From CAZSAT01 sp964604675 (lineage in GTDB: Bacteria > Myxococcota_A > UBA796 > CAJQPC01), in assembly GCA_964604675.1 (NCBI GenBank), contig CAZSAT010000169.1, positions 1 to 13,000 of the forward strand: 13,000 nucleotides of DNA, read 5' to 3'. The translations under genes were made by a program, and so were the position numbers. Of the stretch, positions 6,100 to 13,000 are shown piece by piece. The stretch's first letter is position 1, and each line of letters starts with the position of its first letter. The notes below the pieces were generated by a model. That model was not told the origin of the DNA, searched no databases, and saw only the letters and a list, made by a program, of their open reading frames with translations.

Positions 6100-7463
6100 A
6101 GCACCTCTACGTCCTCCTGTCCCTCTTCGCGTTCGTCGCCGGGTGCGGCCAGGAGCCCACCTCCAACGGTCCCGTCGAGCCCGAGCGGTCCGAGCAGCTC
6201 TGGACCTGCGGCATGCATCCCCAGGTCGTGCAGAGCGAGCCCGGGGCCTGCCCGATCTGCGGCATGGATCTCACACCCATGGGTGGGTCGACCGCTGAGG
6301 CCGGGGCCGTGCACATCGACCCGGTGGTCGTGCAGAACATGGGCGTGCGCACCTCCGTGGTCGAGCGGCAGCCGATCTTCCGGCACCTCCGCACCATCGG
6401 GGAGGTCGACGTCGCCGAGGACGAGGTGAGCGTGGTCAACCTGCGCTACGACGGCTGGGTCGAGCGCATCCACGTGGACCGCACCGGAGACCTGGTGAAG
6501 CGCGGGCAGCGGCTCTTCGAGATCTACAGCCCCCAGCTCGTGGCGGCGCAGGAGGAGCTCCTGCTGGCCTTGCGGTCCGGGCCGGCCGACAGCGCCCTGG
6601 CCCGGTCGGCGCGGCGGAAGCTCGACCTCTGGAACGTGGCCTCCAACGACGTGGAAGCCATCGTCGATGCCGGCGAGGCCAGCCGCACCTTGCCGGTGCG
6701 CGCTCCGGCCGATGGCTACGTGCTGCACAAGGACATCGTCGAGGGCGGTCGCGTGAAGGCGGGCTCCGATCTCTACCGGATCGGCGACCTGTCCAGCATC
6801 TGGGTGAGCGCCGAGGTCTACGAGTTCGACGCACCCTGGGTGCAGGTCGGACAGCCCGCGCAGATGGAGCTCTCGTTCCAGCGGGGCACGGTGCTCGAGG
6901 GCCAGGTGGCCTACATCTACCCCACGCTGAACGAGCGCAGCCGAACCCTGCGCGTGCGCCTCGAGTTCGAGAACCCGGGCGTGGCGCTGAAGCCCGGCAT
7001 GTTCACCACGGTCTACATCGAGTACCGCCGGCTGGACGACGTGCTCGCCATCCCCACCGAGGCGATCCTGCACTCGGGCGAGCGCGAGCTCGTGTTCGTC
7101 GCCCTCGGGGAGGGGCGCTTCGCCGCGCGCGAGGTCACCACGGGGCTGGAGGCCGACCACCACCTGACGGAGGTGCTCTCCGGGCTCGAACAAGGCGAGG
7201 TCGTGGTCACCTCCGGCCAGTTCCTGATCGACTCCGAGAGCCAGCTCCAGGAGGCGATCGCCAAGCTGCTCGCGGTCCGAAGCGGCGAGGCGGAGGAAGG
7301 CGCTGATCGGCAAGAGGGCGAGGGCCTGTACACCTGCCCGATGCACCCCGAGGTCGTGCAGGAGGGTCCGGGCCGCTGCCCCGAGTGCGGCATGTTCCTC
7401 GAGCCGATGGGGGACGCGGTCGAGGCCGCACACGAGCACGCGGACCACGGCGGTGCGCCGTGA
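6096..7463 (+). CDS. cusB: CusB-like periplasmic adaptor (membrane fusion protein) with two heavy-metal-binding domains
   Basis: This 455-residue lipoprotein has lipobox VAGC (Cys17) after MKHLYVLLSLFAF. It links the inner-membrane pump to the outer-membrane channel. A first heavy-metal-binding domain sits at residues 36-62 (WTCGMHPQ, then CPICGMDL). The adaptor body follows: beta-barrel and lipoyl halves (YDGWVERIHVDRTGDLVKRG at 118-137; RAPADGYVLHKDIVEGGRV at 202-220) flank a short helical hairpin, then a barrel (IWVSAEVYEFD) and the membrane-proximal part (GMFTTVYIEYR, 301-311). A second metal-binding domain closes the protein at 412-438 (YTCPMHPE, then CPECGMFL), followed by a His-rich tail. 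In E. coli CusB, N-terminal Met residues pass copper to CusA; here Cys/Met/His motifs could do so from both ends. GTG start within the 4-base GTGA overlap with the channel gene implies coupled translation. Confidence 0.93.
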   Translation: MKHLYVLLSLFAFVAGCGQEPTSNGPVEPERSEQLWTCGMHPQVVQSEPGACPICGMDLTPMGGSTAEAGAVHIDPVVVQNMGVRTSVVERQPIFRHLRTIGEVDVAEDEVSVVNLRYDGWVERIHVDRTGDLVKRGQRLFEIYSPQLVAAQEELLLALRSGPADSALARSARRKLDLWNVASNDVEAIVDAGEASRTLPVRAPADGYVLHKDIVEGGRVKAGSDLYRIGDLSSIWVSAEVYEFDAPWVQVGQPAQMELSFQRGTVLEGQVAYIYPTLNERSRTLRVRLEFENPGVALKPGMFTTVYIEYRRLDDVLAIPTEAILHSGERELVFVALGEGRFAAREVTTGLEADHHLTEVLSGLEQGEVVVTSGQFLIDSESQLQEAIAKLLAVRSGEAEEGADRQEGEGLYTCPMHPEVVQEGPGRCPECGMFLEPMGDAVEAAHEHADHGGAP

Positions 7464-10400
7464 TCGAACGCATCATCGAGGCGAGCGTGCGGCACCGGGT
7501 GCTGGTGCTGTTGGTGGCCGCGATGATCGCGTTCGCAGGGCTCTGGGGCTTGAAGACCACACCGATCGACGCCATCCCCGACCTCTCCGACGTGCAGGTC
7601 ATCGTCTACACCGAGTACCCGGGCCAGGCCCCGCAGGTGGTCGAGGACCAGGTCACCTACCCCCTGTCCACCGCCATGCTGTCGGTGCCCTACGCCCAGA
7701 CGGTGCGCGGCTACAGCTTCTTCGGCTTCTCGCTGGTCTACGTCATCTTCGAGGACGGCACCGACCTCTACTGGGCCCGCTCGCGGGTGCTCGAGTACCT
7801 GAACCAGGTCGACGATCGACTGCCGGAGGGCGCGAAGACCCGACTGGGGCCCGATGCGACCGGCGTGGGGTGGGTCTACGAGTACACCTTGAGCGACTTC
7901 TCGCCGCGTGCCGAGGCCCTGCGCGCGGCCTGGGACGTCGATGGTGACGGTCGGGTCAGCGTGGCCGAGCTGGGCTCCTTCGAGGAGGTGCTCACCGACG
8001 AGGGGCAGATCTACGCCGAGAAGGCCTTCGATCGGGATGGCGAGCCTGGCCTCTCGCAGGCGGAGCGTCTGCAGGCCGCGAACTTCCGGGGCGTGGACCT
8101 CGCCGAGCTGCGCTCCATCCAGGACTGGCTCTTGCGCTACGACCTGATGAGCCTGCCCGGCGTGGCCGAGGTGGCCAGCGTCGGCGGCTTCGTCAAGCAG
8201 TACCAGGTGGAGGTGGACCCGGAGAAGCTCCGCGCCTTCGGGCTGTCCATCGCCGCGGTTCGCACCGCCATCCAGCGGGCCAACGTCGACGTGGGCGGCC
8301 GCCTGCTGGAGATGGGCGAGACCGAGTTCATGGTCCGGGGGCGCGGCTACATCGCCAACCTCGACGACCTCCAGACCATCCCGGTCGCCTTCGACGCCGA
8401 CACGCACACACCGATCCTGCTGCGCCAGGTCGCGCGGGTGCAGGTCGGGCCCGAGGCCCGTCGCGGCCTGGTGGAGATGAACGGCCAGGGCGAGGTCGTG
8501 ACCGGCATCGTGCTCTTGCGGTACGGCGAGAACGCCCTGACGGTCATCGACAGCGTGAAGGAGCGCCTGGCGGAGCTCGAGTCCAGCCTGCCCGTGGGGG
8601 TGGAGGTCCACGTCAGCTACGACCGGAGCGGCCTCATCAAGCGGGCCGTGCGGGCCTTGTCGGTCAAGCTGATCGAGGAGGTCGCGGTCGTGGCCGTGAT
8701 CTGCCTCGTGTTCCTGCTCCACCTGCGCAGCGCCTTCGTGGCCATCGTGACCCTGCCCGTGGGCGTGCTCATGGCTCTGTTGGCCATGCGTGGCCTGGGG
8801 ATCAACGCGAACATCATGTCGCTCGGGGGCATCGCCATCGCCATCGGCGTGATGATCGACGCCAGCATCGTGCTGGTCGAGAACCTGCACAAGCACCGGG
8901 AGCGCGACCCCGACGGCGACCAGGTCGAGGTGGTGCTGCGCGCGGCCAAGGAGGTCGGTCCGGCCCTCTTCTTCTCCCTGGCCGTGATCACGGTGAGCTT
9001 CCTCCCGGTCTTCGCGCTGGAGGCCCAGGAGGGACGCCTCTTCGGTCCGCTCGCCTGGACCAAGACCCTGGCGATGGCCGCCAGCACCTTGCTGAGCGTG
9101 ACGCTCATCCCGGCGCTGATGGTCGTGCTCGTGCGTGGTCCCATCCGCTCCGAGGCCGAGAACCCGCTCTCCCGGCTCTTCGTGGCGGGCTACCGCCCCA
9201 TCATCCGGCGCGTGCTCGCCTGGCCGAGGCTCACGATCGCTGCGGCCGCGGTGCTCCTCGCGCTGACCGTCGTGCCCTACCAGAAGCTCGGCAGCGAGTT
9301 CATGCCGCCCTTGAACGAGGGCGACCTGCTCTACATGCCAACCACGCCCCCGGGGCTGTCGATCACCAAGGCCAGGGAGCTGTTGCAGCAGACCGACAAG
9401 CTCATCGCGACCCACCCGCAGGTCGAGCACGTGCTGGGCAAGATCGGTCGTGCCGACACCGCCACGGACCCGGCGCCGCTCACCATGATCGAGACCACCA
9501 TCCTGTTGACCGACACCGACACGTGGCCCGACGACAAGACCATCGAGGACGTGGTGCGGGAGCTGGATGACCTGGTCCAGATCCCTGGACTCACCAACGC
9601 CTGGACCATGCCGATCAAGACGCGCATCGACATGCTGGCCACCGGCATCAAGACCCCGGTGGGCATCAAGCTGCTCGGCGACGATCTCGAGGAGCTCTCG
9701 GCGCTCGGCCAGCGGATCGAGGCCGTGGTGCGCTCGGTGCCAGGAACGGCTTCGGTCTACTCCGAGCGCGTCACTGGTGGGAACTTCGTCGACATCGACA
9801 TCCGCCGGGACGACGCCGCGCGCTACGGGCTCAACGTGGCCGACGTGCAGGATGTGGTGCGCAGCGCGATCGGCGGCATGAACGTGACCTCGACGGTCGA
9901 GGGCCTCGAGCGCTACCCCGTGAACCTCCGGTACCCACGGGAGCTGCGCGACAGCCTGGACGCCCTGGAGCGCGTGGCGGTGCCCACCCCGATGGGCCAC
10001 TACGTGCCGCTGGGCCAGGTGGCCGACATCAGCACCCAGAAGGGCGCTCCGGCCATCAAGAGCGAGAACGCGCGGAGGACGGCCTGGATCTTCGTGGACC
10101 TCACCACCGACGACATCGGCGGGTACGTGAAGGAGGCCAGGAAGGTGGTGGCCGACGCCGTCCAGCTTCCCGCGGGCGTGAGCCTCCAGTGGTCGGGGCA
10201 GTACGCCTACATGCAACGGGCCGCGGACAGGCTCGCGGTGGTCGTGCCGCTGACCGTCGGGCTGATCTTCCTCCTGCTCTACGCGCACTTCCGAAGGGTC
10301 GCGGAGACCCTGATGGTGATGGGCACGCTGCCCTTCGCGCTGGTGGGTGGTGTGTGGCTGCTCTACCTGAACGGCTTCAACCTCTCCGTGGCGGTGGGCG

Positions 10401-10780
10401 TGGGCTTCATCGCCCTCGCGGGGCTGGCGGCCGAGACCGGCGTGGTGATGATCGTGTACCTCGAAGAGGCCTGCGAGCGCTTCCGGGCCGAGGGCCGGCT
10501 GAGCAGCCGTGCCGACCTCTCCCGTGCCGTGATGGAAGGGGCGGTCGATCGCGTGCGGCCGAAGCTGATGACCGTGGCCACCACCATGATCGGCCTGTTG
10601 CCCGTGATGCTGGGCACCGAGACCGGCACGCGGGTGATGAAGCGCATCGCCGCGCCCATGGTCGGGGGCCTGGTGTCGAGCACCGTGCTGACCCTGGTCA
10701 TCCTGCCGGCGGTGTACCTGTTGTGGCGGGCGAGGGACCTCGCCGTGGCCGACACGGGCCGGCGGCCGCAGGTAGACTGA
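7460..10780 (+). CDS. cusA: CusA-like heavy-metal efflux RND pump with EF-hand insertion
   Basis: This 1106-residue inner-membrane pump drives Cu(I)/Ag(I) export by proton exchange. It follows E. coli CusA nearly end to end. The three substrate methionines of the E. coli protein (573, 623, 672) correspond to Met626 (LLYMPTT), Met676 (LTMIETT) and Met725 (IDMLATG), all conserved. This supports monovalent copper/silver rather than Zn/Co/Ni. Proton-relay residues are also present: Asp467 (IGVMIDASIV), Glu992 (AAETGVV) and Lys1035 (VRPKLM). The start VIERIIEASVRHRVL and the PIDAIPDLSDVQV block are typical. The anomaly is a 61-residue excess at about 145-212 in the porter domain (see 7892-8095). 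The GTG start overlaps the adaptor stop by 4 bases (GTGA); an open frame extends upstream to 7385 but overlaps adaptor coding and adds no family sequence. Confidence 0.95.
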   Translation: MIERIIEASVRHRVLVLLVAAMIAFAGLWGLKTTPIDAIPDLSDVQVIVYTEYPGQAPQVVEDQVTYPLSTAMLSVPYAQTVRGYSFFGFSLVYVIFEDGTDLYWARSRVLEYLNQVDDRLPEGAKTRLGPDATGVGWVYEYTLSDFSPRAEALRAAWDVDGDGRVSVAELGSFEEVLTDEGQIYAEKAFDRDGEPGLSQAERLQAANFRGVDLAELRSIQDWLLRYDLMSLPGVAEVASVGGFVKQYQVEVDPEKLRAFGLSIAAVRTAIQRANVDVGGRLLEMGETEFMVRGRGYIANLDDLQTIPVAFDADTHTPILLRQVARVQVGPEARRGLVEMNGQGEVVTGIVLLRYGENALTVIDSVKERLAELESSLPVGVEVHVSYDRSGLIKRAVRALSVKLIEEVAVVAVICLVFLLHLRSAFVAIVTLPVGVLMALLAMRGLGINANIMSLGGIAIAIGVMIDASIVLVENLHKHRERDPDGDQVEVVLRAAKEVGPALFFSLAVITVSFLPVFALEAQEGRLFGPLAWTKTLAMAASTLLSVTLIPALMVVLVRGPIRSEAENPLSRLFVAGYRPIIRRVLAWPRLTIAAAAVLLALTVVPYQKLGSEFMPPLNEGDLLYMPTTPPGLSITKARELLQQTDKLIATHPQVEHVLGKIGRADTATDPAPLTMIETTILLTDTDTWPDDKTIEDVVRELDDLVQIPGLTNAWTMPIKTRIDMLATGIKTPVGIKLLGDDLEELSALGQRIEAVVRSVPGTASVYSERVTGGNFVDIDIRRDDAARYGLNVADVQDVVRSAIGGMNVTSTVEGLERYPVNLRYPRELRDSLDALERVAVPTPMGHYVPLGQVADISTQKGAPAIKSENARRTAWIFVDLTTDDIGGYVKEARKVVADAVQLPAGVSLQWSGQYAYMQRAADRLAVVVPLTVGLIFLLLYAHFRRVAETLMVMGTLPFALVGGVWLLYLNGFNLSVAVGVGFIALAGLAAETGVVMIVYLEEACERFRAEGRLSSRADLSRAVMEGAVDRVRPKLMTVATTMIGLLPVMLGTETGTRVMKRIAAPMVGGLVSSTVLTLVILPAVYLLWRARDLAVADTGRRPQVD
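7892..8095 (+). other. EF-hand-like insertion inside the CusA porter domain
   Basis: Between EYTL (141-144) and DLAELRS (from 213) the pump carries 68 residues where E. coli CusA has about 7. Residues 159-170 (DVDGDGRVSVAE) fit the canonical 12-residue EF-hand calcium loop: D-x-D-x-D-G, Val at position 8 and Glu at 12. A second loop at 191-202 (DRDGEPGLSQAE) keeps Asp1, Asp3, Glu5 and Glu12 but has Pro at position 6, so it may be degenerate. Flanking residues are helical (SPRAEALRAAW; QAERLQAANF). The spacing of about 32 residues between loops fits a paired EF-hand unit. The reading frame is continuous and codon use matches the gene. It lies in the periplasmic porter domain, near the PN1/PN2 boundary by homology. 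Confidence 0.8.
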
Positions 10781-10840
10781 GCCGATGTGGATGGTGTCGG
10801 CGGAACCCCTGGATGGCGTCACGGGCCGCGTCGCGTGCGT

Positions 10841-12163
10841 GTGAGCTCGGCCGTCCTCCTCGTCGACGACGACACCACCGGGCGACGGGTGGCTGCGCGG
10901 CACCTCCGCCACGCGGGTCTGGAGGTCGACGAGGCCCGCGATGGCGCCGAGGCGCTCGCCGCCTTCGAGGCGGACCGGCACGCGGTCGTGGTCACCGACC
11001 TCAAGATGCCCGGGGTGGACGGCCTGGAGCTCCTGCGCACGCTGAAGCAACGAAGCCCGGACACCCCCGTCATCCTGATGACCGCGTTCGGCGACATCTC
11101 TCTGGCCGTCACCGCCACCCAGGAGGGGGCGTGGGACTTCATCGAGAAGCCCTTCTCGCGCGACCGCATGGAGATCACGCTCCGGCGGGCCCTCGAGACC
11201 GCGACGCTGCGCCGCCAGAACGCCGCCCTGGCCGGTGTGGAGCGTCCGATCGTGGGCCACAGCGCCGCCATGCAGGCCGTGATCGAGCTGGTGGACCGCG
11301 TGGCGACGAGCGAGGCACCGGTGCTGGTCACGGGCGAGAGCGGTGTGGGCAAGGAGCTCGTCGCACGGCGGCTGCACGCGCGATCGCGGCGCGGCCGGGG
11401 CCCCTTCGTGGGCATCAACTGCGCGGCGATCCCGGCGGAGCTGTTGGAAGCGGAGCTCTTCGGCCACGAACGGGGCGCGTTCACCGGCGCCGAGCGGGCG
11501 CGCGAGGGTCGCTTCCGTCGCGCCAACGGTGGCACGCTCTTCCTCGACGAGGTGGGCGAGCTCACCGCCCCGGTGCAGGCCAAGCTGCTGCGGGTCCTCC
11601 AGGAGAGCCAGGTCGATCCGGTGGGGGCCGATGCGTCCGAGGGCATCGACGTGCGGGTGGTGGCGGCCACGAACCGGGACATCGAACGACGGGTGGAGGC
11701 CGGCGACTTCCGCGAGGACCTCTACTACCGGCTCAACGTGCTCCGCGTGCACGTGCCACCCCTTCGCGAGCGCCTGGACGACGTCGTGCCGCTCGCCAGG
11801 GTGTTCCTCGCCGAGTCGCGGCCGGATCTCAGACTCCCGGAGGATCTGGCCGCTGCGCTCCGGGCGCGACCCTGGCGGGGGAACGTGCGCGAGCTGCGCA
11901 ACGTCTGCGAGCGCCTCGCCATCCTGGCACCCGGGCGCGAGGCGCGGCTCGCCGACCTGCCTGTCGACCGGCTCACCGGGCCCACCCGGGCCTGGATCGA
12001 GCAGCTGCCCGCTGGTGTCGGGCTGATGGACCTGGAGGCCATGATCATCCGCCAGGTGCTGGACCGCTGCGACTGGAACGTGGCGGAGGCGTCGCGGCGG
12101 CTGCAGGTCCCCCGGCACATCCTGGTGTACCGGATCGAGAAGTTCGGCCTCCAACGGGGATGA
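10841..12163 (+). CDS. Sigma-54-dependent response regulator (NtrC family enhancer-binding protein)
   Basis: Numbered from the GTG at 10841 this is a 440-residue activator with three domains. The receiver (about 3-120) has the acidic pocket DDD (9-11), phospho-acceptor Asp53 (VVTDLKMPG), Thr81 and Lys103 (EKPF). The AAA+ domain (about 135-370) has Walker A GESGVGKE (165-172), the sigma-54-contacting GAFTGA loop (212-217), Walker B LFLDE (233-237) and the arginine-finger region FREDLYYRLN. The C terminus is a Fis-type helix-turn-helix (about 411-433, WNVAEASRRLQVPRHILVYR). It should bind an upstream enhancer and open sigma-54 promoters when phosphorylated. It lies 60 bases after cusA with no visible terminator, so it is probably the last operon gene. 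The start is uncertain: GTG 10787 would add 18 Arg/Gly-rich residues, and neither start has a clear ribosome site; 10841 places the receiver at the normal distance. Confidence 0.92.
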   Translation: MSSAVLLVDDDTTGRRVAARHLRHAGLEVDEARDGAEALAAFEADRHAVVVTDLKMPGVDGLELLRTLKQRSPDTPVILMTAFGDISLAVTATQEGAWDFIEKPFSRDRMEITLRRALETATLRRQNAALAGVERPIVGHSAAMQAVIELVDRVATSEAPVLVTGESGVGKELVARRLHARSRRGRGPFVGINCAAIPAELLEAELFGHERGAFTGAERAREGRFRRANGGTLFLDEVGELTAPVQAKLLRVLQESQVDPVGADASEGIDVRVVAATNRDIERRVEAGDFREDLYYRLNVLRVHVPPLRERLDDVVPLARVFLAESRPDLRLPEDLAAALRARPWRGNVRELRNVCERLAILAPGREARLADLPVDRLTGPTRAWIEQLPAGVGLMDLEAMIIRQVLDRCDWNVAEASRRLQVPRHILVYRIEKFGLQRG

Positions 12164-12286
12164 TGCTCAGAAGCAACTGGCCGTGGTCGCCTCCTCGGCC
12201 CAGCTCACCCCGTAGGGCAGCACGTCGGCACCGCCCGGCTGGCGTGTCCCCGAAGTGGCCGGCGCGACACGGTTTCTTGCGATAGG

Positions 12287-12301
12287 CCTCCGGCTTGGAG
12301 G
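12287..12301 (+). promoter_or_regulatory. Hairpin enclosing the sensor-kinase ribosome binding site
   Basis: CCTCC (12287-12291), loop GGCTT and GGAGG (12297-12301) form a perfect 5-bp GC stem. The right arm is the Shine-Dalgarno for the ATG at 12310 (8-base gap), so folding would hide it. The rest of the 146-base gap from 12164 has no gene, terminator or strong promoter that I can see. Confidence 0.35.
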
Positions 12302-12309
12302 ACGGAAGA

Positions 12310-13000
12310 ATGTCGAGTTCCGGCGAGCTGCTCGCGGCCCTTGTCGATGCCATGCCGATCGGCGTGGTGGTGTGGCGTGTCGAGCACCCCACCGACGGTG
12401 GCAAGCTCCGCATGGTTCGGCCGAACACCGGCGCCTCGCGGGCGTCGGGCATCGATCTGCGGCCCTTCATCGGGCAGACCATGGAGGAGGCCTTCCCGCC
12501 CTTCGCCGCCTCCGGGGCGCCGGACGAGATGTTGCGGGTGGCCTTCCACGGCGGCGAGACCCTCGAGCTGGGGCGCATCGAGTACGCCGACGGCAACATC
12601 GAGAAGGGCTGGTACGCCGCGTCCGCGTACCGGCTCGACGACCAGCACCTCGTCGTGCAGTACCGCAACGTCACCGAAGAAGAGCAGCTCCTCCGGGACC
12701 TCGCGGTGGCCAACGCGGAGCTGGAGCGCTTCGCGTACTTCGCGAGCCACGATCTGCAGGCGCCCGTGCGGCAGATCATGGCCTTCTGCGAGCTGGTCCG
12801 CGAAGCCGACGTGCTCGACGACGACACGCGCGGCTACCTGGGCTACGCGATCGATGCCAGCGAACGCATGGGCAACCTCATCCGTGACCTGCTGAACTAC
12901 GCCCGTGCGGACCGCGGTCCCATGCGGCTGGTGGCCGTCCCGGTGAGCACCCTGCTCAGCGCCGCAGTCGACGATCTGCAGACCCTCATGGCGGAGAACC
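12310..13000 (+). CDS. Sensor histidine kinase, N-terminal part (PAS-like input + HisKA), runs off window
   Basis: The first 230 residues of a gene that continues past the window are visible. Residues about 5-125 look like a PAS-type sensor (LLAALVDAMPIGVVVWRVE, then YRLDDQHLVVQYRNVTEEEQ). A short coiled linker (LLRDLAVANAELERFAY) leads into the HisKA dimerisation domain with phospho-acceptor His147 in YFASHDLQAPVRQ. The second helix (SERMGNLIRDLLNYAR, 185-200) follows. The ATPase domain would lie beyond the window. No membrane segment is visible, so the input appears cytoplasmic. The ATG at 12310 has GGAGG 8 bases upstream. It lies 146 bases after the NtrC-type regulator on the same strand and could be its kinase, but the gap and possible independent leader leave that open. 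A hybrid kinase is also possible. Confidence 0.88.
   Translation, partial: MSSSGELLAALVDAMPIGVVVWRVEHPTDGGKLRMVRPNTGASRASGIDLRPFIGQTMEEAFPPFAASGAPDEMLRVAFHGGETLELGRIEYADGNIEKGWYAASAYRLDDQHLVVQYRNVTEEEQLLRDLAVANAELERFAYFASHDLQAPVRQIMAFCELVREADVLDDDTRGYLGYAIDASERMGNLIRDLLNYARADRGPMRLVAVPVSTLLSAAVDDLQTLMAEN

Noticed and set aside
7385..7459. Upstream extension of the cusA frame
   Set aside because: It overlaps the conserved C-terminal metal-binding domain of cusB and encodes Arg-rich sequence absent from the family. The GTG at 7460 in the 4-base overlap is the better start.
7013..12154. Stop-free antisense frame of about 1700 codons on the minus strand
   Set aside because: It mirrors cusA and the regulator, whose plus-strand proteins are conserved with clear motifs. 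Its His/Asp/Gly/Gln/Val-rich composition is that of a shadow frame in GC-rich DNA.
12167..12270. Minus-strand segment reading ...GADVLPYGVSWAEEATTASCF then stop, in the gap after the regulator
   Set aside because: The peptide looks protein-like at its end, but the frame upstream runs antisense into the kinase start, with no plausible start codon or ribosome site. It is at most a decayed gene end.
12269..12285. Sigma-54-like CGACACG...TTGC upstream of the sensor kinase
   Set aside because: It lacks the GG of the -24 element and the spacing is one base too long; sigma-54 spacing is strict.
1..13000. CRISPR arrays, tRNA or rRNA genes, insertion sequences
   Set aside because: I saw no regularly spaced repeats, cloverleaf or rRNA-like stretches, transposase motifs or terminal inverted repeats.

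Overview
The window is very GC-rich (strong G/C preference at third codon positions, many GTG and TTG starts) and encodes a Gram-negative envelope (outer-membrane TolC-type channel, tripartite RND pump, lipoproteins, a twin-arginine-type signal). It also carries sigma-54 promoters and an NtrC-type activator. Together these suggest an uncultured or poorly sampled deltaproteobacterial lineage, most likely Myxococcota. That placement is inference; no rRNA or marker gene is present.

Layout. Positions 3-265 hold the 3' end of an SGNH/GDSL-type hydrolase, split by a frameshift at an 11-C tract. Positions 335-1468 encode an NnrS-family membrane protein (NO / denitrification-associated). A near-perfect sigma-54 promoter then drives a tandem universal stress protein (1516-2379). 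A convergent minus-strand gene (2533-3291) encodes a secreted, six-cysteine, acidic protein that I do not recognise. Divergent from it is an exported intradiol ring-cleavage dioxygenase-like lipoprotein (3408-4031).

The centre is a Cu/Ag efflux operon (4146 to at least 10780, probably to 12163). Its genes are a heavy-metal-binding-domain/cytochrome c fusion, a CusC/TolC-like channel, a CusB adaptor with metal-binding domains at both ends, a CusA pump with an EF-hand-bearing insertion, and a sigma-54-dependent response regulator. The cusC-cusB and cusB-cusA junctions overlap by 4 bp (GTGA). A PAS/HisKA sensor kinase starts at 12310 and runs off the window.

How it fits together. The usp gene and the efflux operon have promoter-leader cassettes of identical geometry: the -24 element, the -12 element and an AGGAGG ribosome binding site sit at the same positions in a 39-nt leader. 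This points to one sigma-54 regulon, with the operon's own NtrC-type regulator as the natural candidate activator. The membrane-side genes would bind Cu(I)/Ag(I) through CxMH...CxxCGM motifs and expel it through CusABC. The two most unusual features are the calcium-binding-like EF-hand insertion in CusA and the metal-domain/cytochrome c fusion that opens the operon.
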